A DNA stretch of 64,000 nucleotides from Bdellovibrio reynosensis. Its GTDB lineage: Bacteria > Bdellovibrionota > Bdellovibrionia > Bdellovibrionales > Bdellovibrionaceae. Shown one piece after another: positions 17,664 to 25,389 of the stretch. Each line of letters begins with the position of its first letter. The first letter of the stretch is position 1. The notes beneath the pieces were generated by a model, which ran no database searches, had not been told where the DNA came from, and worked only from the letters and a program-made list of their open reading frames with translations. The position numbers were made by a program, and so were the translations under genes. The stretch lies in contig NZ_CP093442.1 in the NCBI RefSeq assembly GCF_022814725.1, positions 1,860,001 through 1,924,000 of the forward strand. The letters run 5' to 3'.

Positions 17664-19364
17664 AGCGATTGGCCACGAGGCCTTTAAAACCGGTTTGCTT
17701 TTCACAAAAGCCCACGTCAGTTTCAAATTTTGATTCAACCAGCGAACCATCATTTCTTGTTCTGACGGATGCATTTGTTTATTCAAAAATCGGAAATCAA
17801 ACTGCGAAAGCGGCAGACTTAAGCTCATGGTTTTTTCTTTACCTTTTGAGTTCTCAAAAGTGATTTCAACGGTAACGAATCCCACTTTTTTACCTGGCTC
17901 TTGAACTTCAAAATGAAGTTTAACGTTTTTATCGAAAAACCCTGCCCATTCATCATCTGATAGCTCAACCTCAAGCCCTTGCTGGGACATTTGAAAGTTC
18001 GGTGAATGGGATAGAACGTAGGACTGAAATAAACCAGTAAAAGCGCTCCATTCATAGGGAATTGGCAATGTGCAGTGAACGCCTTCAGGTAAATCAATCA
18101 CGCGAATATTTTTGCTGTCGTACTTGATAGTTTTATTCTGAAGCAACTGCGAATTCATAAAATAAGGAACCGCTGGATCCTCTTGGGTGGCATAGATCAA
18201 AACAGGCTCTTCGACATTTTTATAGTATTTCCAGAAATCGTTCAGTCCCCAGAAATCATTTCCGTCTTTCATTCCCGGCGGCAACTGCACTGAAGAAATA
18301 TAAGAAAGTCCACCTTTGTAGGTTCTGGCGATCTCAGTGATCGCCTTAGAAAGAAAAGCAAAATTGTCATGTGTCAGCAAAGCAGGAAGTTTTTGATCAA
18401 GACCTAAAAGGCGTTGGCGGCTCCACAGATCGACAACCACTGATTTAAATCCGCCATGGGTCAAATTCAGCATTGTAGGTTGCAGTTGCACGACCGGGCA
18501 AAGTGCTGTGAAGCTATTAATCAGCGGAGTTTTGCCAGAGTTGTACTTGTTCAACAAAGACGAAAATAAAACTCCATGCCCACCTAAGCTCACACCGAAA
18601 ACGTGCACGCTATCAACGATCTGTGAAATAGGCTCATCTGGATTTTTCAAAAGTTTAGCGATCAAAAGATTTTGAATTCCCTCGTCGTAACCACCAAAAG
18701 AAAACTGAGAGTTGTTAGCGACAAAATCAGAGCTGGACATATTTTCAACCATCACCACGTTGAATGGCGATTGCTCAAAGAGCATCATCAACCAAGCTCG
18801 CTCTGGTTTAAAATCTTCGATACTTGAAAAAATTCCTGTGCGCACGATCACAAACGGTCGGCGTTTGAAATCTCCTTTTAGTGCTAACAAGCCTTTCAGT
18901 TTCACGTTTCCTGGAAGATTAAAAACCACGCGACGTAAAAACGGATGCTCTTGCGGTTGGTACTTCATGGACATCATGCTGACTAAATTCGTAAAGTATC
19001 CCGTGTCGCCAGTACTTAAATCGGCTTTACAATCGCTAAAATATTTCTGCACCAGCGCGCCTTGCAGTTGCGCTGATTTTGCTAGACGCGGATCCATCAT
19101 GCGCTCTTGCCAAACCGCCGGAACACAGTGGGATGACATTTCTTTAGTCTTTCCATCAGGCGTCCAGCTAAGCAGGTTTTCGAATACAAAGTTCAGCGCA
19201 TAAGAATAACGCCCTGGGCTGTTACCAAGGAGCGGTGAATTCTCTGGCGGAAAACTGATCCGGGAGCTTTTAAATTGCTCTAGGAATGCTCGTTGAGGAG
19301 TTGTCGCATTTGCGGATAAAGCAAAAGTAAGAAGGCAGATAGATAAAATACAAGACCAACGCAT
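17658..19364 (-). CDS. Secreted alpha/beta-hydrolase-like protein
   Basis: A 568-residue protein with a clear signal peptide (MRWSCILSICLLTFALSANA) from the ATG at 19362-19364. A slightly longer frame begins at 19403 but would spoil the signal peptide. In the middle is HVFGVSLGGHG, a GxSxGG nucleophile elbow typical of lipases, esterases and peptidases (S259). Preceding segments such as RRPFVIVRTGIFSS fit the strand before an oxyanion loop. A late DLPEGVHC could hold the catalytic histidine. I recognise no specific family. It is probably periplasmic or released. The 3' end overlaps the AlkB-like gene by 6 nt, and it is divergent from gdhA. Confidence 0.75.
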   Translation of the reverse strand: MRWSCILSICLLTFALSANATTPQRAFLEQFKSSRISFPPENSPLLGNSPGRYSYALNFVFENLLSWTPDGKTKEMSSHCVPAVWQERMMDPRLAKSAQLQGALVQKYFSDCKADLSTGDTGYFTNLVSMMSMKYQPQEHPFLRRVVFNLPGNVKLKGLLALKGDFKRRPFVIVRTGIFSSIEDFKPERAWLMMLFEQSPFNVVMVENMSSSDFVANNSQFSFGGYDEGIQNLLIAKLLKNPDEPISQIVDSVHVFGVSLGGHGVLFSSLLNKYNSGKTPLINSFTALCPVVQLQPTMLNLTHGGFKSVVVDLWSRQRLLGLDQKLPALLTHDNFAFLSKAITEIARTYKGGLSYISSVQLPPGMKDGNDFWGLNDFWKYYKNVEEPVLIYATQEDPAVPYFMNSQLLQNKTIKYDSKNIRVIDLPEGVHCTLPIPYEWSAFTGLFQSYVLSHSPNFQMSQQGLEVELSDDEWAGFFDKNVKLHFEVQEPGKKVGFVTVEITFENSKGKEKTMSLSLPLSQFDFRFLNKQMHPSEQEMMVRWLNQNLKLTWAFVKSKPVLKASWPIAL

Positions 19365-19474
19365 GAAGGGTATTGTGGCCAAAAAGAACCACTGAGTCAT
19401 CACCTTTTTCCGGAGTGACTTTGAGTATTTACTTAATTAAAGTTTAGGCCTGAGATTTTAAGGAGACACAAATC

Positions 19475-20749
19475 ATGGAACACAAGATAGAGCCCCTTTA
19501 TGATGGGCCTCTTTTCAGAAACGCCATTCAAACTCTCGAAGAAGCGGCAAAAATTATCAACTGTGACCCGAACGTACTTGAGCGCCTAAAACGTCCTCGT
19601 CGCGCTATCACTGTATCGGTACCGGTTCGTATGGATGACTACAGCGTTAAAGTTTTCACTGGTTATCGCGTTCAGTACTCTCCAACTTTAGGCCCCTACA
19701 AAGGTGGAATTCGTTATCACCAAAACGTGGACCTTTCTGAAGTTGTAGGTCTTGCAGCTTTAATGACTTTCAAAAACTCTGTTTTGGGTCTTCCTCTTGG
19801 TGGAGCTAAAGGTGGTATCACCGTAGATCCAACTAAACTTTCTCGTACCGAAAAACAAAACCTGACTCGTCGTTATGCTTCTGAAATTGGACCTTTTGTT
19901 GGACCAACAAAAGACATCCCAGCTCCAGACGTGGGCACTGATCCACAAACTATGGCGTGGTTCATGGATACTTACTCTCAAGAACAAGGTGGCTTCGCGC
20001 AACCTGGTGTTGTAACTGGTAAGCCAGTCGAAATCGGCGGTTCTTTGGGCCGTAACCATGCAACAGGTCTTGGTGTTGTTTATGTTGCTGAAAAAGCTTT
20101 CGAAGTTTGCGGCATGAACATGAAGGGCTCTACGATCGCGATTCAAGGTTTCGGTAACGTAGGTTCTTTCGCAGCGAAATTCGCAGCTGAACGCGGTGCT
20201 CGTATCGTGGCAGTAAGTGACGTATCTGGCGGTATCCATAACGGTGACGGCTTAGACATCGCTGACGTTGTTGAATACGTAAAGGCTCACAAATTCTTGA
20301 AGGGCTATCCTAAAGCTCAACCAATCAGCAATGAAGATTTGCTTGAAGTGAAATGTGATGCTCTTTTCCCGTGTGCTCTTGAAAATCAAATCGACACGCA
20401 CAATGCTGAAAAGATCCAAGCTAAAATCATCGTTGAAGGTGCTAACGGACCTATCACGAATGCAGGAACAAAGATCCTTTCAAAACGTGGCGTATTCATC
20501 GCTCCAGACGTTATTGCTAACGGTGGCGGCGTGATCGTTTCTTACTTTGAATGGGTTCAAGATACGATGGCTCTTTTCTGGGATGAAGATGAAGTGAATA
20601 GCCGCTTAAAAGGTATTATCACTAAAGCTTTCGACAAAGGTTATGCTTTATCGAAGGAAAAAAACATCGACATGAGAAACGCAGCTATGGCTGTATCTGT
20701 TCAGCGTCTTGAAAAAGCCATGCTTTTGCGCGGTCTATATCCAAGATAA
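19475..20749 (+). CDS. gdhA: Glutamate dehydrogenase family enzyme
   Basis: A 424-residue Glu/Leu/Phe/Val dehydrogenase, most like glutamate dehydrogenase, which interconverts glutamate and 2-oxoglutarate with NAD(P)H. Key residues are K100 (ALMTFK), K112 in PLGGAKGG, and D152 in PAPDVGTD. The cofactor domain has GFGNVGSFAA. Length is typical. The start has AAGGAG about nine bases upstream. A predator living on prey protein would use this enzyme to feed amino acids into central metabolism, which is inference. Its stop overlaps the pyrD start (TAATG), placing it at the head of a run of five genes. Confidence 0.92.
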   Translation: MEHKIEPLYDGPLFRNAIQTLEEAAKIINCDPNVLERLKRPRRAITVSVPVRMDDYSVKVFTGYRVQYSPTLGPYKGGIRYHQNVDLSEVVGLAALMTFKNSVLGLPLGGAKGGITVDPTKLSRTEKQNLTRRYASEIGPFVGPTKDIPAPDVGTDPQTMAWFMDTYSQEQGGFAQPGVVTGKPVEIGGSLGRNHATGLGVVYVAEKAFEVCGMNMKGSTIAIQGFGNVGSFAAKFAAERGARIVAVSDVSGGIHNGDGLDIADVVEYVKAHKFLKGYPKAQPISNEDLLEVKCDALFPCALENQIDTHNAEKIQAKIIVEGANGPITNAGTKILSKRGVFIAPDVIANGGGVIVSYFEWVQDTMALFWDEDEVNSRLKGIITKAFDKGYALSKEKNIDMRNAAMAVSVQRLEKAMLLRGLYPR

Positions 20750-21741
20750 TGTCTTTGTCCAAGCCTTGGTTTCTTATACCACCCCAGTGGGCTCACGATC
20801 TGAGCTCACTGGCTTTACCTCTGTACTCTTTCATCCACGGTCGCAAAACTCCGCAATGGAATAGCTTTGACTGGCGTGGACTTCATTTCGCCAACCCATT
20901 GGGAATCGCCGGCGGAGTTGATAAAAATGCTGATAATTTGAAAGACTGGTGGGCTTTGGGCTGCGGTTTTGTTGAAGTGGGAACGGTTACTCCCCGCGCG
21001 CAAAATCCAAATCCTGGTAAGATCATGGATCGTGATCTAGAGCTTCAGGCGATGTGGAATAAGATGGGTTTTCCCAGCGAAGGCGCTGACGACGTCTTTT
21101 ACAATCTTTCTTCGTACGCTCCGAAATATCGTACACCGATTTTTGTGAATATCGGTAAGAACCGCTACACTCCGAACAATCAAGCTGTTCAAGATTATCT
21201 GACTCTAGTCGATAAATTTCGTCCTTTTGCAGATGCCTATGTTGTGAATATCTCTAGTCCCAACACTACGGGCCTTCGAGATCTTCAGAACAAAGAGAAT
21301 CTGGATTCTTTAATCAGTCCTATTGTTGAACGTGTTTCTCGCTATGAACCCACACCTGTCCTGGTGAAGTTATCGCCAGATATGGGCGAAGAAGTTTTGT
21401 CAGAAACTGTTGTGCACTTGGCTAATTTGGGAGTTGACGGATTCGTGTTAACAAACACGACTCTTTCTCGACCTGCTGGCTGCACTTTCCCCGCAGAGGG
21501 CGGCCTTTCTGGGGCGCCTTTAAAGGAACTTTCTAAACGTGCGTTGAAAATCGCAACAGAAAGTTTAGGACAAAAACGCGAAGGCAAGCTTCTAGTCAGC
21601 GTAGGCGGAATTATGACCCCCGAAGATGTCTTTGAAAGATTGCAAATGGGCGCAGATCTTGTTCAAATTTATTCTGCTTTAGTTTTTCATGGACCTCATT
21701 TTTTCCATGACGTAGCAAGAAGGTATAATGACGGACGATAG
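20749..21741 (+). CDS. pyrD: Dihydroorotate dehydrogenase (quinone), class 2
   Basis: A 330-residue FMN enzyme of pyrimidine synthesis that oxidises dihydroorotate and passes electrons to quinone. The N-terminal helix (residues about 5-30, rich in Trp, Leu and Pro) marks the membrane-associated class 2 type. Class motifs include LGIAGGVDKNAD, NIGKNRYTP and NISSPNTTGLRDLQ (with the catalytic serine), and SVGGI near the C-terminus for FMN phosphate. It overlaps gdhA by 1 nt and the mutT-like gene by 14 nt, so translation is likely coupled. Confidence 0.93.
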   Translation: MSLSKPWFLIPPQWAHDLSSLALPLYSFIHGRKTPQWNSFDWRGLHFANPLGIAGGVDKNADNLKDWWALGCGFVEVGTVTPRAQNPNPGKIMDRDLELQAMWNKMGFPSEGADDVFYNLSSYAPKYRTPIFVNIGKNRYTPNNQAVQDYLTLVDKFRPFADAYVVNISSPNTTGLRDLQNKENLDSLISPIVERVSRYEPTPVLVKLSPDMGEEVLSETVVHLANLGVDGFVLTNTTLSRPAGCTFPAEGGLSGAPLKELSKRALKIATESLGQKREGKLLVSVGGIMTPEDVFERLQMGADLVQIYSALVFHGPHFFHDVARRYNDGR

Positions 21742-22189
21742 CGCTGTGGAAAGCAAAACTAGAAAATCTAAAATCCGCAAAGGACATTGGATTCCAGTGG
21801 TTGCTGGTTTTTTGCGCAAAGATGGCAAAATTCTTGTAGGTCAGCGTCCTGAAAATAACTCTTTAGCGGGCCAGTGGGAATTTCCTGGCGGAAAAATTGA
21901 GTCTGGCGAAACACCTGAAGATGCTTTAGCCCGTGAATTAAACGAAGAGCTAGGAATTGAAGCCGAAGTGGGTGAACTAAAACTTGCTTGTACGCATTCC
22001 TATGGTGATGTCGGTATCCTGATTTTGTTTTACGAAATATTATATTGGAAGGGCGAACCCCGCGCGAAACATCACATGATGCTAGAGTGGATTCACCCTG
22101 AAGAACTAAAACACCGAAACATTCCTGAAGCCAATCGCAAAATCTTGCATAAGATTTATAAAGCTCTAGGACTTGAATGGCGAAAGTAA
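21728..22189 (+). CDS. mutT: MutT-like Nudix hydrolase
   Basis: A 153-residue Nudix protein with a full box: GGKIESGETPEDALARE followed by LNEELGI, matching Gx5Ex7REUxEExGU. The preceding NSLAGQWEFPGG is typical of MutT (8-oxo-dGTP diphosphatase), which cleans the nucleotide pool. The first 20 residues are Lys/Arg-rich and extra compared with E. coli MutT. It overlaps pyrD by 14 nt upstream and the next gene by 13 nt downstream. Symbol assigned by motif only; other NTP pyrophosphatases look similar. Confidence 0.85.
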   Translation: MTDDSAVESKTRKSKIRKGHWIPVVAGFLRKDGKILVGQRPENNSLAGQWEFPGGKIESGETPEDALARELNEELGIEAEVGELKLACTHSYGDVGILILFYEILYWKGEPRAKHHMMLEWIHPEELKHRNIPEANRKILHKIYKALGLEWRK

Positions 22190-23286
22190 TACTAGTTAGC
22201 AAAAAAGTTGACGCCACCTCCTGGCAACTTGCTCAGGCCTTAAAAGCCCAGCAACACGAAGTCATCTTGCTTACTAGTTACGGCGAAATTCCCCCTGAAA
22301 GTAATGGCATTGAATTCATGGCTTATTTCAAAAGATGGAATCTGCTTGAAGGCATTAGAATCATCCCTGGCTTGTTCGGTTTACAGCCGCAAATTCTGCA
22401 CATCTTGCTTGATGAAGATAAAATGAATGCCGCGCAGATGGTGCTTTCAACTTTTGCAAAATCCCATCCTTCTTGCGTTTTAACGACGTCATTGCTTCAC
22501 ATCCGCCATGGACTTAGCCGAGGCAATGCGGTTCGCTATTTGATTGAAGAAAGTGATATCGTCACCTGCCCAACAGTAGATTCATTGGGCCAGCTTCGTG
22601 GTCTGAACGTGCGATCTGTTCGACAGGGCCGCGGGATTTTGCCTCCGGTTTTAGACTTGAAAAACGAAATTCACGACGAAGTCTACTCTGGCGAAGAAGT
22701 CGCGTTAGCCCAGCACTTTGCCGATAAAGACTATGTGGTTATTCCTTTTCGTGAAGACAAATTTGATCCAGACTCTGAAACTTTTGTTCGCATCCGCGCT
22801 TTTGCGCAGAAGTATAAAGTGGTCTTGTGGGGAAGCTATTCTCACTGGGCATTAAGGGAACGAAAAAAGTTCGCAAAATGGATGGCTGATTTTGGCTGTT
22901 CAGATTGTTGGACCGTGACTGGACTTTTATCGGCACAAATCAGTCAGCAGCTTTTGGAAAATTCAAAAGCGTTTGTCTTAGCAGGACAACATCTGACCCC
23001 AGTTGAAATGACCGAGTATTATCTGCGCGCCATTCAATCAAGTGCCACATTGATTCTGGATTCAAAACAAACCAGCTTGCATTCTGATTTGTGGAAACAT
23101 GCCGTGAATTGCTGGGTCCTGGACTATCATCATCTGCAAAGAGATCTGGTGAGATTATTAGCGAAATCTCATTTACGAGTTCCTGAAAGTTTATCAGACC
23201 AACTGGCGCAAGACCGTCACGTGATTGATTCGTCCTTGAATGAACTCAATCGTCTGTACAACAAGGCTTTAAATAATCTAAGATAA
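22177..23286 (+). CDS. Glycosyltransferase-like protein, unknown function
   Basis: A 369-residue protein beginning MAKVILVSKKVDATSWQLA, which resembles the first Rossmann strand and helix of GT-B glycosyltransferases. The middle contains a strand-like VVLWGSYSHWAL segment and the C-terminal half has LILDSKQT. No catalytic E-x7-E motif of GT4 is obvious, so it may be a divergent or inactive relative. It starts inside the end of mutT and is followed after 3 nt by a true GT4 gene, so the two may work together. No signal peptide or membrane segment is seen. Confidence 0.6.
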   Translation: MAKVILVSKKVDATSWQLAQALKAQQHEVILLTSYGEIPPESNGIEFMAYFKRWNLLEGIRIIPGLFGLQPQILHILLDEDKMNAAQMVLSTFAKSHPSCVLTTSLLHIRHGLSRGNAVRYLIEESDIVTCPTVDSLGQLRGLNVRSVRQGRGILPPVLDLKNEIHDEVYSGEEVALAQHFADKDYVVIPFREDKFDPDSETFVRIRAFAQKYKVVLWGSYSHWALRERKKFAKWMADFGCSDCWTVTGLLSAQISQQLLENSKAFVLAGQHLTPVEMTEYYLRAIQSSATLILDSKQTSLHSDLWKHAVNCWVLDYHHLQRDLVRLLAKSHLRVPESLSDQLAQDRHVIDSSLNELNRLYNKALNNLR

Positions 23287-23289
23287 GAC

Positions 23290-24549
23290 ATGGCTAAAAA
23301 ACCACGTCTGCCTGAAAGCTTAAATATCTGTCTGACTTCCCATCGCTTTCCGATTTTAAGTCGCGCAACGGATTTAGGTTTTTTATGGCCCATCGCCAGA
23401 GGCCTTGCTCGCGAAGGTCATAAAGTCACAGTTTTAGCTGCTTCTTCCCCCTTAAAAAAACCTGAAGTTTTTAGGGACGGCGTGCGCGCTTACTTTCTTC
23501 ATGAAGGCGAAAAAAACCTAAGCCATATGAATTTTCAGATGGCGGTTCGTCAGCGTTTCAGTCAGCTGCATAAGGAAGAACCCTTTCACATCGTGCACAG
23601 TATTGATAAATCAGCGTTCCGTATTGCCACTCGCAAAGAAGATCTAAAAGTGGCCGTTGCCTATGACGTTGAGGCGACTCAGATGTCACAACTTTTTGCG
23701 ATCCGCGCGATGAAACAAGACACCTTAGGAAGCATGTTAACGACAGCCTTAGCGGTGTCTTATAAGTTTTTGACGACTTATTATGGTGGAGACCGACGTT
23801 TACTTTCGACCGCCGACGGGATCTTCGTTACCAACCCTGAACAACGAATTATTTTAGAGCGTTATTATCTTTATCCCGACTTTCACACCTACACAGTGCC
23901 CTATGGAATTGAGTTAGGTGACTTATCCCCGAAGGAAAAATCCTTAGAGCTGCGTAAAAAACTTGGCATTCCTGAAAACGCCCACATTGCAGCCACGATC
24001 ACTGACATGACCGAGGTTCAAGAGGTTTTACCTCTATTAAGAGCTTTTGAAAAAGTCGCTATCAAAAAACCAAATAGCTATCTGCTTTTAGTGGGTAATG
24101 GTCCGAAGTTTAAAAAGATTGAGTATGAAGTATTAAACCTAGCTTTAGGCAATCGAGTGATCATGCCTGGCGCTGTCCCCGCCAATGAACTTGAAGACTA
24201 TATTTTGTTAGGCGATGTCTTTGTAAACATGAGTTCTAGAACAACTGGTTTTGAACCATCTACTTTGGAAGCTATGGCTCAAAAAAAGGTCGTTTTAGGT
24301 TCCGAAGTGTCCCCGATCGCTAATATTATTGAAGATGGTCGCGATGGATTCTTGTTAAGACCGGCCGATGTGGACTCTATGAGTAATCTTTTGGTGGAAA
24401 TTTTCTCTGGAACCCTGCCTGCTGATGAGATCGGCGATCGAGCCCGCCAAAAAGTGGTCGATTTGTTCGATACAAGCAAGATGGTCCAGGCTACGTTAGA
24501 TGCCTACCGCAAAATCCTTATAAATAGCGGCGCCTATAAGAAGCAATGA
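23290..24549 (+). CDS. GT4-family glycosyltransferase
   Basis: A 419-residue GT-B enzyme. The N-terminal part has LTSHRFPILSRATDLGFLWP and ARGLAREGHKVTVLA, the sugar-acceptor Rossmann fold. The C-terminal donor domain has YLLLVGNGP, NRVIMPGAVP and then FEPSTLEAMAQKKVVLGSEV, the E-x7-E type motif of family 4 retaining transferases. It probably adds a nucleotide-activated sugar to a surface glycan or lipid at the inner face of the membrane. It is the last gene of the gdhA-pyrD-mutT run, 3 nt after the preceding gene. Confidence 0.82.
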   Translation: MAKKPRLPESLNICLTSHRFPILSRATDLGFLWPIARGLAREGHKVTVLAASSPLKKPEVFRDGVRAYFLHEGEKNLSHMNFQMAVRQRFSQLHKEEPFHIVHSIDKSAFRIATRKEDLKVAVAYDVEATQMSQLFAIRAMKQDTLGSMLTTALAVSYKFLTTYYGGDRRLLSTADGIFVTNPEQRIILERYYLYPDFHTYTVPYGIELGDLSPKEKSLELRKKLGIPENAHIAATITDMTEVQEVLPLLRAFEKVAIKKPNSYLLLVGNGPKFKKIEYEVLNLALGNRVIMPGAVPANELEDYILLGDVFVNMSSRTTGFEPSTLEAMAQKKVVLGSEVSPIANIIEDGRDGFLLRPADVDSMSNLLVEIFSGTLPADEIGDRARQKVVDLFDTSKMVQATLDAYRKILINSGAYKKQ

Positions 24550-24636
24550 GTTAAAACTTTTAAAAGTGGTAGTCACAGCCTTTCTGATCTGTATAATCGA
24601 GAGTGTTATCAATACTTTAAGTATTAGGAACCAGAG

Positions 24637-24927
24637 ATGACTAAAGCGGATTTGATTAATTTAATTTCTGAAAAAGCGGGCATCACCCGTGTGAAAGCAG
24701 AGACTGTAGTAAACACTATTTTTGATTCTATGGTTGAAGCACTTATGCGTGATGATCGTATTGAGATCCGTGGTTTTGGTTCCTTTGTGAATCGCCAATA
24801 TGGTGCTTATAAAGGCCGCAATCCTCGTACAGGTGAAATCATCAACGTAGAGGAAAAGAAACTTCCATTCTTCAAAGTTGGAAAAGAACTTAAAGAAGAT
24901 ATCAACAACGGCTCTAAAGAGGGCTAA
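24637..24927 (+). CDS. HU/IHF-family DNA-binding protein
   Basis: A 96-residue histone-like protein. It has the full HU/IHF pattern: MTKADLINLISEKAG, then RIEIRGFGSF, the DNA-binding arm GRNPRTGEIINV, and PFFKVGKELKE. It bends DNA and helps package the nucleoid. The arm proline that intercalates in the minor groove is present. The start has a CCAGAG sequence upstream rather than a strong Shine-Dalgarno site. The gene stands alone with its own terminator. Confidence 0.93.
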   Translation: MTKADLINLISEKAGITRVKAETVVNTIFDSMVEALMRDDRIEIRGFGSFVNRQYGAYKGRNPRTGEIINVEEKKLPFFKVGKELKEDINNGSKEG

Positions 24928-24930
24928 AGA

Positions 24931-24957
24931 AAAAGGGGCTAAAAAGCCCCTTTTTTT
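24931..24957. terminator. Rho-independent terminator, probably bidirectional
   Basis: AAAAGGGGCT-aaaa-AGCCCCTTTT stem-loop followed by a T tract, just after the HU/IHF stop. A tracts and T tracts on both sides let it serve the convergent 94-residue secreted protein gene too. Confidence 0.85.
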
Positions 24958-24984
24958 ATTCCTAAATTTTACTGTCAGAACAGC

Positions 24985-25269
24985 TTATTTTACACACTCA
25001 GTTTTAATAACTTCATAGAAACCGTTGGCTGCTTTGAAAGTCGTTAAACATTTAAAAGTCACACGAGCGTAATAGCCACGAACTTCAGTAGTAATCGCAA
25101 GATCAGCGCCTTCTACAGTCACGAATTTATGACCTTGAACATTCACTGTCTCTTCATCAAAACCAAGAGTTTCAAGAACGCTTTCGTTAGTCATGAACCA
25201 GATTTCTTTCATTTTTCCGGCAAACGCTGGAGAAGCAAAAAGAACAGCAGCAAGAATTAGTTTTTTCAT
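24985..25269 (-). CDS. Small secreted protein, unknown
   Basis: A 94-residue protein with a textbook signal peptide (MKKLILAAVLFASPAFA) and a mature part of about 77 residues. Two cysteines (in FKCLTT and TECVK) near the C-terminus could form a disulfide. The start has GAGGAAT upstream. I know of no family. It lies between the HU terminator and a set of large inverted repeats after fibre gene 2. Confidence 0.75.
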   Translation of the reverse strand: MKKLILAAVLFASPAFAGKMKEIWFMTNESVLETLGFDEETVNVQGHKFVTVEGADLAITTEVRGYYARVTFKCLTTFKAANGFYEVIKTECVK

Positions 25270-25305
25270 AGAAATTCCTCGTTAGGTGAAGTTGATAAAC
25301 GAGGT

Positions 25306-25326
25306 TTTAAGGGATCTGCCCTTAAA
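25306..25326. repeat. Inverted repeat upstream of the small secreted gene
   Basis: TTTAAGGG-atctg-CCCTTAAA, a perfect 8-bp inverted repeat 37 nt upstream of the start at 25269. It has no U tract on the minus strand. It could be an operator or leader hairpin. Confidence 0.4.
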
Positions 25327-25360
25327 TGCAAAACAAAGAAAGAATTTCATGTGATTTTTA

Positions 25361-25384
25361 CGCGGTTAGAAGGATCTAACCGCG
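25361..25384 (-). terminator. Large hairpin after fibre gene 2
   Basis: CGCGGTTAGA-agga-TCTAACCGCG is a perfect 10-bp stem only a few bases past the stop of fibre gene 2. On the minus strand it is not followed by a T tract, so it is either an atypical terminator or a 3'-end stabilising hairpin. Confidence 0.5.
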
Positions 25385-25389
25385 CTTAA

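Noticed and set aside
25361-25384. A standard rho-independent terminator after fibre gene 2
   Set aside because: The stem is perfect, but on the minus strand no T tract follows, so I report it as a hairpin of uncertain role.
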